From the NCBI GenBank assembly GCA_033439795.1, contig JAUTDP010000005.1, positions 496,001 through 560,000 on the forward strand: a DNA stretch of 64,000 nucleotides. Reading direction: 5' to 3'. Below, one piece after another: positions 37,401-49,201 of this stretch; within the stretch, counting starts at the first letter, position 1; each line of letters begins with the position of its first letter. The stretch is from Sordaria brevicollis. Its lineage: Eukaryota; Ascomycota; Sordariomycetes; Sordariales; Sordariaceae. The translations under genes were made by a program, and so were the position numbers. The notes under the pieces are model-generated. The model was not told the DNA's origin, made no database searches, and saw only the letters and a list, made by a program, of their open reading frames with translations.

Positions 37401-40400
37401 TATTTCTCTTTTCTATTTATATTTTAATTCGTTTAATTGTATTTACTTTTATATAATAAATAATTAAACGTAGGAAGCGAAATCTCTTCATTATTATTAT
37501 AATCGGCGATAATTTTATTAATAATACGGGTATTATCGATAATAAACTCGGCGTCGGAAAAGTATTTTTATAGTAAGTAATATTTAATAATTAAATTTTT
37601 AATATATATAAAACTTTAAATTTCTATTTATATTTTAGCGTAAATTTTATCCTAATTATTTTTACTATTTTATATAATTTATGTAATTCGATCGATTATT
37701 TTAAATATATTAAAGAGAAAGCGTAAAGTATTTTCCTTTTTATAAAAAAGGGGAAATTCCTTAAAGTTTATTTTAAATTTAATAATTTTCTTTTCGCTTT
37801 AAATTTCTTTTAATACCGATATAAAATAATTGAAGGTATTATAATTAAAGGTAGGGGCTAAATCGTTATTATATTCTAATTAATTTAATTTAATTATAAT
37901 ATTTTTAATCACGGCGTTATATTTAATATTCGATAGGCTATATAATAGAATATAAGAGGTTATATAAATATAGCGGTTGTAGATCCGTTTAAATTAATTA
38001 TTAATAGGGCTATATTTTTAAATATCGTTATCCGTAAAGGGTTTGAAAAATTAACCGCGTTTATTAAAGCTTTTTATATAATTCTTTAATTATATATTAA
38101 TTGAAATAATTATATTATAAGTATTTTTTATAATATTATTTATTAGTATAAAAATCGTCGATAAATAACCCGGGAATACGGATAAGCCCGCTACTTCCGC
38201 GGTTTTACCCTTTATAGGACGGGAAGGGTTAAATATAATATAATTATTCCTTTATTTAACGAAGAATAAAAATATTTATTAAATACAAAATTAATCGTTT
38301 ATATAATACCCGCCGTATATATAAGGATATAAGTCGTTATATTTTATAAAACGGGGGTTCTTAAATTATTAAGGGTTAATTTTAATTGCGCGTAGTACGA
38401 TATATAGTATAACGATAATCGTTCCGGGGATATAAATATTATTTATAGATATACCCTATACGGGCTTAGTAAAATTACTATTATATATAGTAATTATTTA
38501 TTTACATAAATCGTTTATAAAAATTCTTTTAATTACGTATATTATATTATTAATTTACGGATCGGTAAAATTATTAGCGTTATATTATATAGGGTAATAT
38601 AGTTTAGGAAGGTTGTACTTATTTAGCCCTTCTTTTTATTAAGGGTTTTAAAATTAATTAAAAGTTTAAACTAATTATTAATTAGCGGATATTAATATAT
38701 ATTTATAAATATATTCGTAAATTAAGTAAATCGCTATATATTATTCTAATTAAAATAATATAAATAGGGTTTTATATAATAAGTTCGAAGTAGTAAATTA
38801 TTATTATAATTAAAATTATATTTATTAATTCTAATTAAAGTAATATTTTTTAAGATATTAAATAAATAATTACATTTTATTTTAATAAGAATAGGTTAAA
38901 TTAGAATTCGATTTAATAAAATTAAGATTATTATTATTATAATCGGAATTAAAAATTATAATTCTAATTATAGTAATATTTACCTAAAATAAAAGATAGA
39001 AATATTTATAATTATAGTCTATATAATTGTATATTATATTTAATAATTTATATTCCGCTATAGAAATAGTTTTTTATTTTTATAATATTAAGGCTACGTT
39101 TATTTTATACGTTAAAGTCTATCCGTTTAATATCCCTTTATAGATTTTTTTTATATTAAATAGTTTACTTTTTAGAAGAATAGGGTTCCGGTTAATAAAA
39201 ATGTAATTTAAATTTTTACGTTATTCAAGTATCGATAATTAGGGGGTTCCGTAAATACAATTTAAATTATAATATTTAACGTAATTTAGATACCTATTTT
39301 TAATTAATATTGTTTTAGGGTTAATAACGTTCCGCTCCGAATATATTTCTAAATTATAATATTATTCGAAGGGGGGGTACTATAATTTCTATAATTTTTT
39401 TATATTATAAACGTTATTAATAAATAGAATTTAATTGGTATTAAAGTTTTTAATAAAGGTTACCCTTTATAATCTTACCTTCGTATTACTTTTTAAAGGT
39501 ATAATTACTACGGGCGAGGGTAATAATTATTATTATAATTAAAGTGAAATAATAGTTATTACTATAATTAAAGTAAAGTAATAATTATTATTATAATTAG
39601 AATAAATTATTCGAATATAATAATAAGTTAAGGAGGAAATAACGATTAGAAAAGGAGAAATTAAAAAGGAAAAAGTTATAAGAAGAAGGTTCGAAGGAGG
39701 AAGAGTATAAAAAGTAATTTTTATAAACGTATTAATCTTAATTAAGACGGCGTTAATTATAATTTATAGTAAATCTTTAATAGCGTTAATTACGGTCGGG
39801 AATAGGTCTTATTATTAATTAATTTATTTAATTAAAATAAAAATAAATAAAGAAACGAGCGGTAGTAATTGATAAATAGGATAAAGTAAACGAAATTCTA
39901 GGTTAGAGAGGTATATAGCGGTTAGTAAACGATATATATTAAATGAAAATTGAAATTTTAATTAATCGTTATTAATTATAATAAACGGATTATTTAGTTA
40001 CCGGGTAATTTATTAATACTAATCGATTTTAATTAAAATAATATTTATTAATCATTTTAATAGAATTTACCGCTATAAATATTTAAGCGAATTATAATAA
40101 TTATAATAAAATACGAGGTATATAATTATAATATTCGTAATATATAATATTTATATAAGGATATATTATTGGTAGAGTAATTCGTAGGTCTTATTATAGC
40201 GGGGTTTATAAGGATTATTGCGCTAAATTATAAACGGTTTAAACCGGTTATCGATTAAGCTATTTTAGTATTATTATTAGAGTTTGCGTTTTATATATTA
40301 TTAATTATAATAATATTATTATTATTTATTTCGGATTTATCGATAAAATTAAAATATTTGTAATTTTTAATACGTTTTAATTGTATTTCCTTATTATAAA

Positions 40401-43270
40401 CCGATCGAAAGCCCCTATAAATAAGATATTAAGGTTATTATATTATAGGTTTAAAGTATTAAAATTAATAAGGTTAAAATACTTATAACGCCGAATTGCG
40501 AACCCGTTTACGTAAATTTTATAAACGTAATTAATAATATCCTCGTTAATTAAAAGGTTATTATATTTATTATTATTAAATTATTTAAATTCTAATTCGA
40601 TTACTTTCCCAATAATTATAATAATTGGGCCGATAATAAATATTTTAATGAACGTAAATTTAACGTTATATATCGAATTTTTATTATATTTTAAATCGAA
40701 GGTAAAGGATTGATTAATATATTTTAATATTAAATCGATTTCCTTCTAATTACTATTAATTATAATATATTATCTAAGCCTAAATTGTAAAATAGTTTAT
40801 AATAATACGTAATCCGTTATTTCGGGGTATAGGAATTATAAAAAGTAAAGTATTTCCGGCCTATAATTAATATTCTTTTTATTATAGAAGAAGAATAGTA
40901 AGAAGTCGATTATTTATCCGAAAATACTATAATCCCTAACGTTAATAATATAGGATAAAATAAGAAGAATTCGAATAATGTATAAATATCGATAAATATT
41001 CTAAAATTGTATATTAATATACCCAGGCTAATTATCGGTATATTTATTAATATATTTTTCTATAATAAAAATTTCGGCGTATATATAATCGAATTAAATA
41101 AATAAATAGTATAGACTATATATTTAAAAAGCTTCGATAATAATTATTCTTATAATTTATTTATTTATAATATTAGGATTGAGGAATTTATTTTAAATAA
41201 AGTTCCTTATAAGAAAAGCGAGTATTTTAGAATAAAATATATTATAAAAAAGTTGTAATTTATAATAAAATTCTATTTTTTATTATTTAGTATATTTAGT
41301 CCGGTTAAGCCCGTAGGTATTTAATTTAATTAAAGGTTAAAAGTAGTGAAAAATTAAATTAATAAAATTGAATTTAATATAAAAGAAGGTTAAAATAGAT
41401 ATTATTTACTATTCTTAATTATATATAAATTATACTTTTAATTAAATAAATATAATTTTACGGATAAATAAAATCGTTTATTAATTGCTATAAATTAGGA
41501 ATAACTTATCGCCGAATTATTATAATTTTATTTTTAATAAATTAAGAAATAATTTATTATAAAAATAGTAAATATTAGTTAATTCTCCTTTATTCTTATT
41601 AATAATAGGGGTTTAAAGGATATAATTTTTATATATCCGGTATTAACGCTTACTAAAGAAGGGGAAAATAAAAAGGATATCTTATTTAAAAATAATAGGG
41701 AATAGGGATTATAATTTTTTAATAATAAATAAATAAATAGTAGAAGGAAATATAAACGGCGTTAAAGTAAACGAAAAAATAATTTAATTAATCCTAAATA
41801 AGATAGTAGGTCGGAATTAATTTAATCGAAATAGGCCGTGTACGTCCGGGCTATTTATAAATAAATATATAATAAAATTACGTATTATATTATATTTATT
41901 AATACCCAGGCTCTATATAATATTAAAATAATTATAATTATTATAAATTATAATGAAGTTTAAATTAAATATAATACGTTTAAAATTATATTAAAGAAAT
42001 TAATTTAAATATTATAAGGAAAATGGAAGTTGGAATATTAATTTTAATAATTTCTATAAAAATTTTAATAATATTATTAATCTTATTATAGGAAGTATAT
42101 ATATTAAATTTAAATATAATATTTTATATACGCTTCTTAATATTATTCGTACGTAAGTATAGATTTAGGATTTGCGGGAAAAAGTCCATAATACGTAGGG
42201 CGCGAACATTTATAATAATATTAAATATTATAATAATATAAGTTAAAGTGCGCTCCTTTTAATTAAATTGGATTTAATAGGTTTTTTAATAAGAACGTTA
42301 ATAAATTATTAAAAATACGAAGAATAAATATAATACGGGAGCTTAAAATTCTATTATTAATATATTTTATTTAATTATATCTAAAATTTATTAAGTATTA
42401 TATAAATCTTTAATATTATAAAGCGTATTACCCCTAAATACGGAATGAACGTTTAATTCGGCGAAGGATAAGAAAATAATTAAACCGTTTTAACGAAGTT
42501 CGTTTTCGATAATATCTTTTATTAATTAATTAAATATTATAATTTCTATTAAAATATTTAACCGACGTTACCGTTAAATTTAATTACGAAATTTCTATAT
42601 AAGAGAGGTAAATTTTCGATTAATAATTTCAATTTTATATAAATAAAATTCGCCTTTAAATTAAATAAATATATTTTAACGTTATAAAATACTTCGAACG
42701 TTTTTATCCTTAAGAGTATTAACGAATTATATAATATAAACCCCCGATTTCCAATTATCGGATTAATTCATTTTAATTTAATTGTAAAGGAATTATTATA
42801 TAGAATTATAATATTACTTTTAAAGTTTTTAAGTTTCGGAAATGAAATATTATTTAGGATCGGGTAGTAAAGGGGTAAGCGTACGAAATTCGGGTAGTAT
42901 ATTTTAATCCCGATAATTCGCTAATAAGTTGGGAAAAATTATAATATTTATATATATTCTTTAAAGGTTAATTAATATTAGTATTAAAGGATTAGGAGGG
43001 TTAATTAGGGGTAAAGTTAATTTAAACGTTAAATTGGGCGAATTGGGGACGAATATAGAGTGATAATTAGAGAATAGTAGAAAGTCCGATTCTTAAAATA
43101 ATATTTCGATTTAATTAAAATCGGAATTTAACATTATAAATATTATTCTAATAAGAATAATATTTTAATAGAATTATAGTAATATATACGTTAGTGGCCG
43201 ATATTATTTTAATAGTAATAAAATTGAGCGTTATTCTAATTAGAATAAAATTTTATATTACTTTGTTATA
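37400..43270. other. RIP-degraded DNA upstream of the SNF2 remnant
   Basis: Probably contains the N-terminal part of the SNF2 gene and more of the same repeated unit. A short minus-strand stretch near 40.2-40.3 kb is open if stops are read as Gln, but I cannot name it. Palindromic TTATTCTAATTAGAATAA-like sequences recur (38.74, 43.15 and 43.23 kb), and a 29 bp repeat lies at 39,520-39,607. No LTR pair was found. Confidence 0.5.
39520..39607. repeat. 29 bp tandem repeat, three copies
   Basis: Three successive 29 bp units around TATAATTAAAGT, differing by C/T and G/A type changes. Part of the RIP-degraded block. Confidence 0.6.
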
Positions 43271-43371
43271 TACGATTAAAATGCGCAAAACCCGCTCAAA
43301 CTTACTACTATAAAAAGGGGGGGTGGGGTTTCGGAGGTTAAGTAGGTTTGAGTTGAGATTATTATTCACTA

Positions 43372-43905
43372 CTGTGCCTTGCAAATACTATGTTAGTCCT
43401 CGGCGGAAAATTTGGGGTGGGAAATACAAGTTGAAAATGAAATTTAACGAAGATGGTCCAAATTTTAACCTTTAATAGCATCCGCGCAACGAAACGCGCG
43501 GAGGCGAAATTTATACTCTAAATACTTCTCAATAAGAGGAATTCAATAATATTTTTAATTTTTCTTTATTTTTAAAATTATAATGGAATTTATAAAAAAT
43601 ATTGTTTTTGGTTGAAAATGAGCCGTTACAAATGCCATGTCAGTCTCTACTTTGCGGTTTTTTTCGTCTTCCTTTTCCGTTTTTATTTTTTTGAATATTA
43701 TTCAATAATATTTTAAGATAAGAAAATGAAAAGAGTATTAATAGATTCCTTTTCTTGAGAAGTATAAGGAGCGTAAATTTTGCCTCTGCGCGATTCGTTG
43801 CGCGGATGCTATTAAAAGTTAAAGTTTAAATCGCGTTGTAAAAGCGTTATTATTATTATTCATAGCCTTTAAAGTGGGGACTAACATAGTATTTGCAAGG
43901 TATAG
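43372..43905. mobile_element. Foldback MITE, 534 bp, TA target duplication
   Basis: The ends are inverted repeats: CTGTGCCTTGCAAATACT on the left against CTATACCTTGCAAATACT read from the right, both followed by ATGTTAGTCC. The homology continues inward for well over 150 bases per arm, including TAATAGCATCCGCGCAACGAA and ACTTCTCAA blocks, around a central spacer near 43,610-43,680. It is flanked by TA on both sides (43,370-43,371 and 43,906-43,907), as for Tc1/mariner-derived elements. No ORF. Differences between arms are mainly G-to-A or C-to-T, so RIP was mild. It should fold into one long hairpin. Confidence 0.8.
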
Positions 43906-43907
43906 TA

Positions 43908-44197
43908 CGGTACTTATCACGTTACTTCAAATTCAACCAGCCCTTCTTTCCTTCTTTAATAACCCGTCGGTTAAATCTACTATATAATCTAGTTAAATCT
44001 ACGGTCCCCACCCTCTTACGTACCTTAGTTTCCTACTAACCTAGTTCGGCTATATTAATTACACTATAATTTTAATAATAATAATATTAGGTAACCTTTT
44101 CCCTAATAATTTACACCACTATATTACCGCACAATCGAAGCTATCTACATTACCGTCGCTACTAATAATAATATATTATTAAAGTAAATCATAATAT
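43908..44197. other. Spacer between MITE and Gypsy copy A, strand-biased RIP
   Basis: No gene. This 290 bp segment keeps many CA dinucleotides but has almost no TG, unlike the deeper AT-rich DNA where both are gone. The plus strand is poor in G, so mutation acted mainly on minus-strand cytosines. Confidence 0.6.
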
Positions 44198-44500
44198 TAT
44201 CACAAACTTAGCCTAGTAACTACACGTAACTTAGTTACGTACCTATACCAAGGTTATAATTACTATTAAGATAATTACAACCTTATCGTAATTAACCCGC
44301 TACCGCGGTCGCATTATACCAACGATACGGTTACGGTCCCGGTCACATAACCACGCGTACGCCCCGCGGGTAAGTAATCTATACGCCGTACCTTTATAAG
44401 GGTAGCTATATACGTACAACTTCGCTCCCTTTCCTTTTTCCTTCTTTATATAATATCGTATATCCTATTTTACTTACTTTAATCGTATTTACCTATAATA
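44198..44500 (+). repeat. Gypsy copy A 5' LTR
   Basis: Begins TATCACAAACTTAG (TG altered to TA) and ends TTTACCTATAATA; 303 bp, the same length as 60,747-61,049. Its first 250 bases lack TG but keep CA, showing one-strand RIP. GC-rich core GTCGCATTATACC..GGTCCCGGTCAC aligns to the three other LTR copies. Confidence 0.92.
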
Positions 44501-45938
44501 ATATATTATACCTTACTATTATATTTATAGCGTATAATTTTCGATTATTTAAATATATTAAGATCGCTTTATTTATAAATCGTTAAATTTAATATTTTTT
44601 CTTTCTTCCGATAATTAGGGTAATTTCCTTCATTATAATAATTTCGATCGTTAATTAATTATTACAAATTGCGTCCCTTTATTTAAAAAATAAAGGTAAC
44701 CTTCCTTTTATTTAGCGGATAAAGGTAAATATTATATCTTGTTCTCTTTCTCTTTTTCTATTTCGAAATCGTTTTACAAATTATAAACATTCTCTCTGCT
44801 TATTAATATTTAATATAAATAATAATAGCGATTTTATATACATCTTAAGAAGCGACGACGAACTCCCTACGACTTTTCGCTCTCTAAATATTAATAAACT
44901 ACTTATAATAAATAATTTATTTATTTATAATATTAATATTTACGCTACTACCTTACGTAAACTTCCTATTTTTTAAAATATTAATAATTTTATCGCCGCC
45001 GTCGAAAAAGACGAGGATAAAGAAATAGTCCCCGAAGATTATTTATCCGGTATTAATATTATTATTAAATATTCCGCTTTCTATTTAATTATTATACCTA
45101 TTATTTATATTTATATTAAAATTTTATCTATTATTAAGGATTATTATGAGGAGGTATTTATTAACCGTTATATTATTAATAATGTTTAAAATATATTTAA
45201 TAACGTAAATTTTAAATATTATTAATTTATTATTAAATATTAATCCCTTAAAACTAATAAATTTATTACCGATAAATATAACAATACCTTTCGTAATCTT
45301 ATTTCGAAATTTATAATTTAATTTAATACGAATACTATAGGCAAAATTATTAGTATTAATACTATATCCGGTTATTATTAAATTATTAATAACCTTTTTA
45401 TTTTTATAGGAAAAAAATTTAACAGCGCCGTTACCCGCTACGAAATTTTTACCGCTTAACGTTTCTATATTTAATTTTAATAGAAAATCGATACCCTTTT
45501 TTACCCTAATAAGGGTATTAAAATTATTAAAACGGTTATATTTCTAAGCCTTAAAATCTTATTTAATATCCGTAAAGAATTTTAAGTTATTTAGAATAAT
45601 AAGCCCGAAGATATTTAGCGTTAAAAAATTAAAAAGGAATTTATAAATTATTTAGTTAAACGTTTTAAGAATATTAATTTAATTAACGACGTTAACCGCC
45701 GTTTCGAGGAATATTATATAAAAAACCGCCCCTTTACCGAATTTGAATAAAAATTTACCAATTTCTATAATTTAATCGGTTATAATAATATTATAAAAAT
45801 TTATTACCTTTGTAATAAAATTAATAAACGTTTTTATAACGGTTTTATTTATTATAACCCCCCGGCTATTAATAATTTTTACGCTTAATTTAATTTGTAT
45901 TATACTATTACTACTAATTTTAAAAATACTAATTACTA

Positions 45939-46944
45939 CGAGGGCTGCCGCCCCCGTACCCCCGCAAAATTTGCCTGCGGCAAATTTTACACTCGTACTC
46001 CAAAGGGGCAGAATTCTACTTGAAGCTCCGCTTTAACAAAGGTTTTAAAGTATACTTTAATTTAATTTAATTTATTATTTATTTATTTCTTTGTTTATTC
46101 ATTTATTTATTTATTATTATTATTAATTTATTATTATTATTTATTCATTATTACTATTTATTTATTATTATTATTTATTTATTATTATTATTTTTATTTA
46201 TTATTATTATATTTTTATTATTATTATTTATATATTTTTTTTATTTATTTATTTATTACTATTTATTTATTTATTATAATTTATTTATTTATTTTTAATT
46301 TTTTATTTACTATTTAAAGAATTATTAAAAGGATTTTATTTTTACTCCGGCCGGGAATCGAACCGACCGCTCAAGGTTATATGTTATAACCGTACATTTG
46401 CTAGGTTAGCTACGACGTTTTATTTAGAAAACAAAATCTTTTTTCTTTATTATATACCTATTCGTTGGATTTTTTCAAAGCCGTTTTTCTCGGCTGGCAG
46501 GCTAGTTAAGGTCACGTGAGTAGTACCAATCTACTCGCCTCAATTTACTCATTATTTTGATACCTATTTTATACATTAATATTCTTATCCCTATCGATAA
46601 GCTTTTTAGATTTTTTTTATATATCCGTCAGATTTTTTCAAAGCCGTTTTTCTCGGCCGGCAGGCTAGCTACGGTCACGTGAGTGGTACCATTGTACTCG
46701 TCTTTGCTTACTCATCATTCTGGTACCCACTTTTAAACGCCAAGCCCTAAGCGAGCTTGGCGGACAGGGATAGGGGATCTAATCCAGCCAATTCCAACTC
46801 GAGAAATTTTTTTCAACCAATTGCAGGTCGAGAAACCTCGGGAAGATTTTAGGGATCGACGCAGGGGTATGGTCCCATTATAGAAGAAGCTACGCTCAAC
46901 GCTCGTGTTTTTCAACACTTCTCATGTTGAAGCGGAGCTTCAAA
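45939..46944. mobile_element. Hairpin-ended non-autonomous element, copy 1 (1,006 bp)
   Basis: Begins CGAGGGCTGCCGCCC and ends GAAGCGGAGCTTCAAA. Comparison with empty sites in copies B and A' shows clean insertion between A and T (AATTACTA|TTAG) with no target duplication. Layout: GC-rich head with two hairpins (GGGC-TGCC-GCCC and one at 45,964-45,990); subterminal hairpin TTGAAGC-TCC-GCTT.AA (46,019-46,037); (ATTT)n/(ATT)n microsatellite (46,060-46,320); antisense tRNA-like segment with a perfect B-box core (46,354-46,364); two 153-163 bp repeats (from 46,463); unique tail; terminal hairpin TTGAAGC-GGA-GCTTCAA. No coding capacity. Less RIP than its host, so it arrived later. Absence of duplication suggests a Helitron-like or other single-strand mechanism. 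Confidence 0.8.
46463..46735. repeat. Internal tandem repeat of hairpin element copy 1 (two units)
   Basis: Two units offset by 163 bp, each with CAAAGCCGTTTTTCTCGG, GGCAGGCTAG and GGTCACGTGAGT followed by a GTACC site. The second unit ends with CATTCTGGTACCCAC instead of the spacer leading to the next unit. Confidence 0.88.
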
Positions 46945-47394
46945 TTAGAAAATAATTAACCGCGCCCTTAATTTATCCGCTATTAATACCGCCCCCGCCG
47001 CCGGCTCCAATTCCGCCCTTTGTATTAATCCTAATAACGTTCTTATTAATTAAAATAATAATAAAATAGATTTAAATATTATTAATTTAATTATATTTAT
47101 TTATAAAAATATTTTCGATTAACGTATATATAAGGGCCTCTACCGCTATTATAATTAAAAAGGTTATATTAATTATAATTATATTAATTCGATAAATTAT
47201 AATAATAAAGGCTATTAGGATAATAAGGGTAAAAGTAATAAAAAGAAAAAAAAGTATAATTAAAGTTAGTAAATTAAAATCCGCGCCGCTAATATTATTC
47301 TAATTACCCCTACCGCCCCTATTATACCGGCTACTAAAAATAAAAAATATTATAACGTTCCGGAAAATAAATAACCTTTATACCTAATTATATA

Positions 47395-47567
47395 CGAGGG
47401 CTGCCGCCCCCGTACCCCCGCAAAATTTGCCTGCGGCAAATTTTACACCCGTACTCTAAAGGGGCAGAATTCTACTTGAAGCTCCGCTTCAACGAAGGTC
47501 TTGAAGTATACTCCAATTTAATTTATTTTAATTTAATTCAATTTATTATTTATTTGTTTATTATCAT

Positions 47568-47598
<31 letters not shown>

Positions 47599-48490
47599 TT
47601 ATTATTATTTATTTATTATTACTATTTATTAATTTATTACTATTTATTTAATTATTACTATCTATTTTTTTAATACTATTTATTTATTTATTATTTTTTT
47701 TATTTACTATTTAAATTTCATTAAAAAGATTTTATTTTTACTCTAGCCGGGAATCGAACCGAACGCTCAAGGGTATATATTGTAACCGTACATTTGCTAG
47801 GTTAACTACGACGTTTTATTTAGAAAATAAAATCTTTTTTTTTATTATATACCTATCCGTTAAATTTTTTCAAAGCCGTTTTTCTCGGCCGGCAGGCTAG
47901 CTACGGTCACGTGAGTGGTACCAAACTACTCGCCTTAACTTACTCATCATTTTGATACCCATTTTTCCCATCCTTATCGATAAGCTTTTTAGATTTTTTT
48001 TCTATATATCCGTCAGATTTTTTCAATGCCGTTTTTCTCGGCCGGCAGGCTAGCTACGGTCACGTGAGTGGTACCAAACTACTCGCCTTAACTTACTCAT
48101 CATTTTGATACCCATTTTTCCCATCCTTATCGATAAGCTTTTTAGATTTTTTTTCTATATATCCGTCAGATTTTTTCAATGCCGTTTTTCTCGGCCGGCA
48201 GGCTAGCTACGGTCACGTGAGTGGTACCATTGTACTCGTCTCGGCTTACTCATCATTTTGGTACCCACTTTGTCTTGATAGGACCCACTTTCAAATGCCA
48301 AGCCTCGTCCAATCTTTAGCGCCTTGGCAAAGGTTTAATCCAACCAATTGCAGGTCGAAAAACCTCGGGAAGATTTTAGGGATCGACGCAGGGGTATGGT
48401 CTCATTATAGAAGAAGCTCCGCCAACGCTCTGCTCACTCCGTGTTTATTCAACACTTCTTTCTCAAGACCCGTTGAAGCGGAGCTTCAAA
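47395..48490. mobile_element. Hairpin-ended non-autonomous element, copy 2 (1,096 bp)
   Basis: Same family, orientation and layout as 45,939-46,944, and inserted again between A and T with no duplication (AATTATATA|TAAAA; the empty site in copy B is ACGTA|TAGAA). Subterminal hairpin at 47,475-47,493; microsatellite 47,520-47,720; antisense B-box-like core at 47,750-47,760. It carries three copies of the 153 bp repeat rather than two (landmark TTTTTTCAA at about 47,865, 48,018 and 48,171). It is longer by one unit but has a shorter microsatellite. Nearly unmutated tail, ending in TTGAAGC-GGA-GCTTCAA. Confidence 0.82.
47865..48270. repeat. Internal tandem repeat of hairpin element copy 2 (three units)
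   Basis: Three units at exactly 153 bp spacing with the same landmarks as copy 1, including the palindrome CACGTG in each unit. The first two units are almost identical, suggesting recent unequal exchange or slippage. Confidence 0.9.
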
Positions 48491-48906
48491 TAAAAATTTT
48501 AATAATTATTATAATTCCTAATTAAAAAAGATAAAGTTTTAAATTCCTTAAAATTAAAAGGTTTAAAAGAAATATAGATTTAATTTTTAAATAATTTTAT
48601 TACCCTAAATTTAATATTCTTTTCTTCCTATATAATAACCGATTCGTATAAAAATTATTATATTACTTTTATTAATAATAAATATTTTATATTCGCTTTT
48701 ATCGATTATTCTTTTATAATAAAAAATAACCTTCCGCGTTTTAAATTTTAATACTTAAAAAGGCTAATTTTAACCGATAATATAATTAAAAGCATTATTT
48801 CTAAGGGGGTAAAGGCCAAATTTTATATCGGATTTTATAATAAAATTATTATTTTCTTAATATACGATATTTTTCCTAAATACCCCGTAATTTTAAATTT
48901 CCTATA

Positions 48907-49201
48907 TATTACAAGCTTAGCCTAGTAACTACACGTAACTTGGTCACGTGCCTGTGCCAAGGTTATGATTACTATTGAAATGATTACAACCTTATTCGGC
49001 TAGCCCGCCGCCGCGGTCGCACAGCGATACGGTCGCGGTCCCGGTCATATAACCACGCGCGCTCTACGCGCGTATAATTTATACGCCGTACCCTTATAAA
49101 GGTAGCTACCCGCGTATAATTTCGTTCCCTTTCCTCTTTTCCTTCCTTATATAATATTATATATTTTATTTTATTTACCTTAATCGTATTTACCCATAAT
49201 A
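48907..49201 (+). repeat. Gypsy copy B 5' LTR
   Basis: Begins TATTACAAGCTTAG (ancestral TGTTACAAGC). The first 170 or so bases still contain TG and CA and are the best-preserved sample of this family's LTR; the inner part is RIP-mutated. Confidence 0.93.

Larger units (their letters stand above)
44501..48906 (+). pseudogene. Gypsy copy A gag and protease remnant (with two insertions)
   Basis: Plus-strand gag/protease region homologous to 49,202-51,500 of copy B and to A' (61,050 onward). The CCHC knuckle at about 47,141-47,182 is seen with Cys and His turned to Tyr (YRYYN.KGYINYNY). The next block (48.65-48.9 kb; FIDYSF, KSIISKGVKAKF) fits an aspartic protease domain. Interrupted at 45,939 and 47,395 by hairpin-ended elements and at 48,907 by copy B. 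Stops in every frame. Confidence 0.75.

Noticed and set aside
46340..46425. A functional tRNA gene (and its twin at 47.73-47.82 kb)
   Set aside because: The B-box is perfect, but the acceptor stem does not pair, the T stem is irregular, and position 33 of the putative anticodon loop is not T.
47520..47700. Plus-strand ORF rich in Ile, Leu and Tyr at 47,476-47,673
   Set aside because: It is the translation of the (ATTT)n/(ATT)n microsatellite of the hairpin element.
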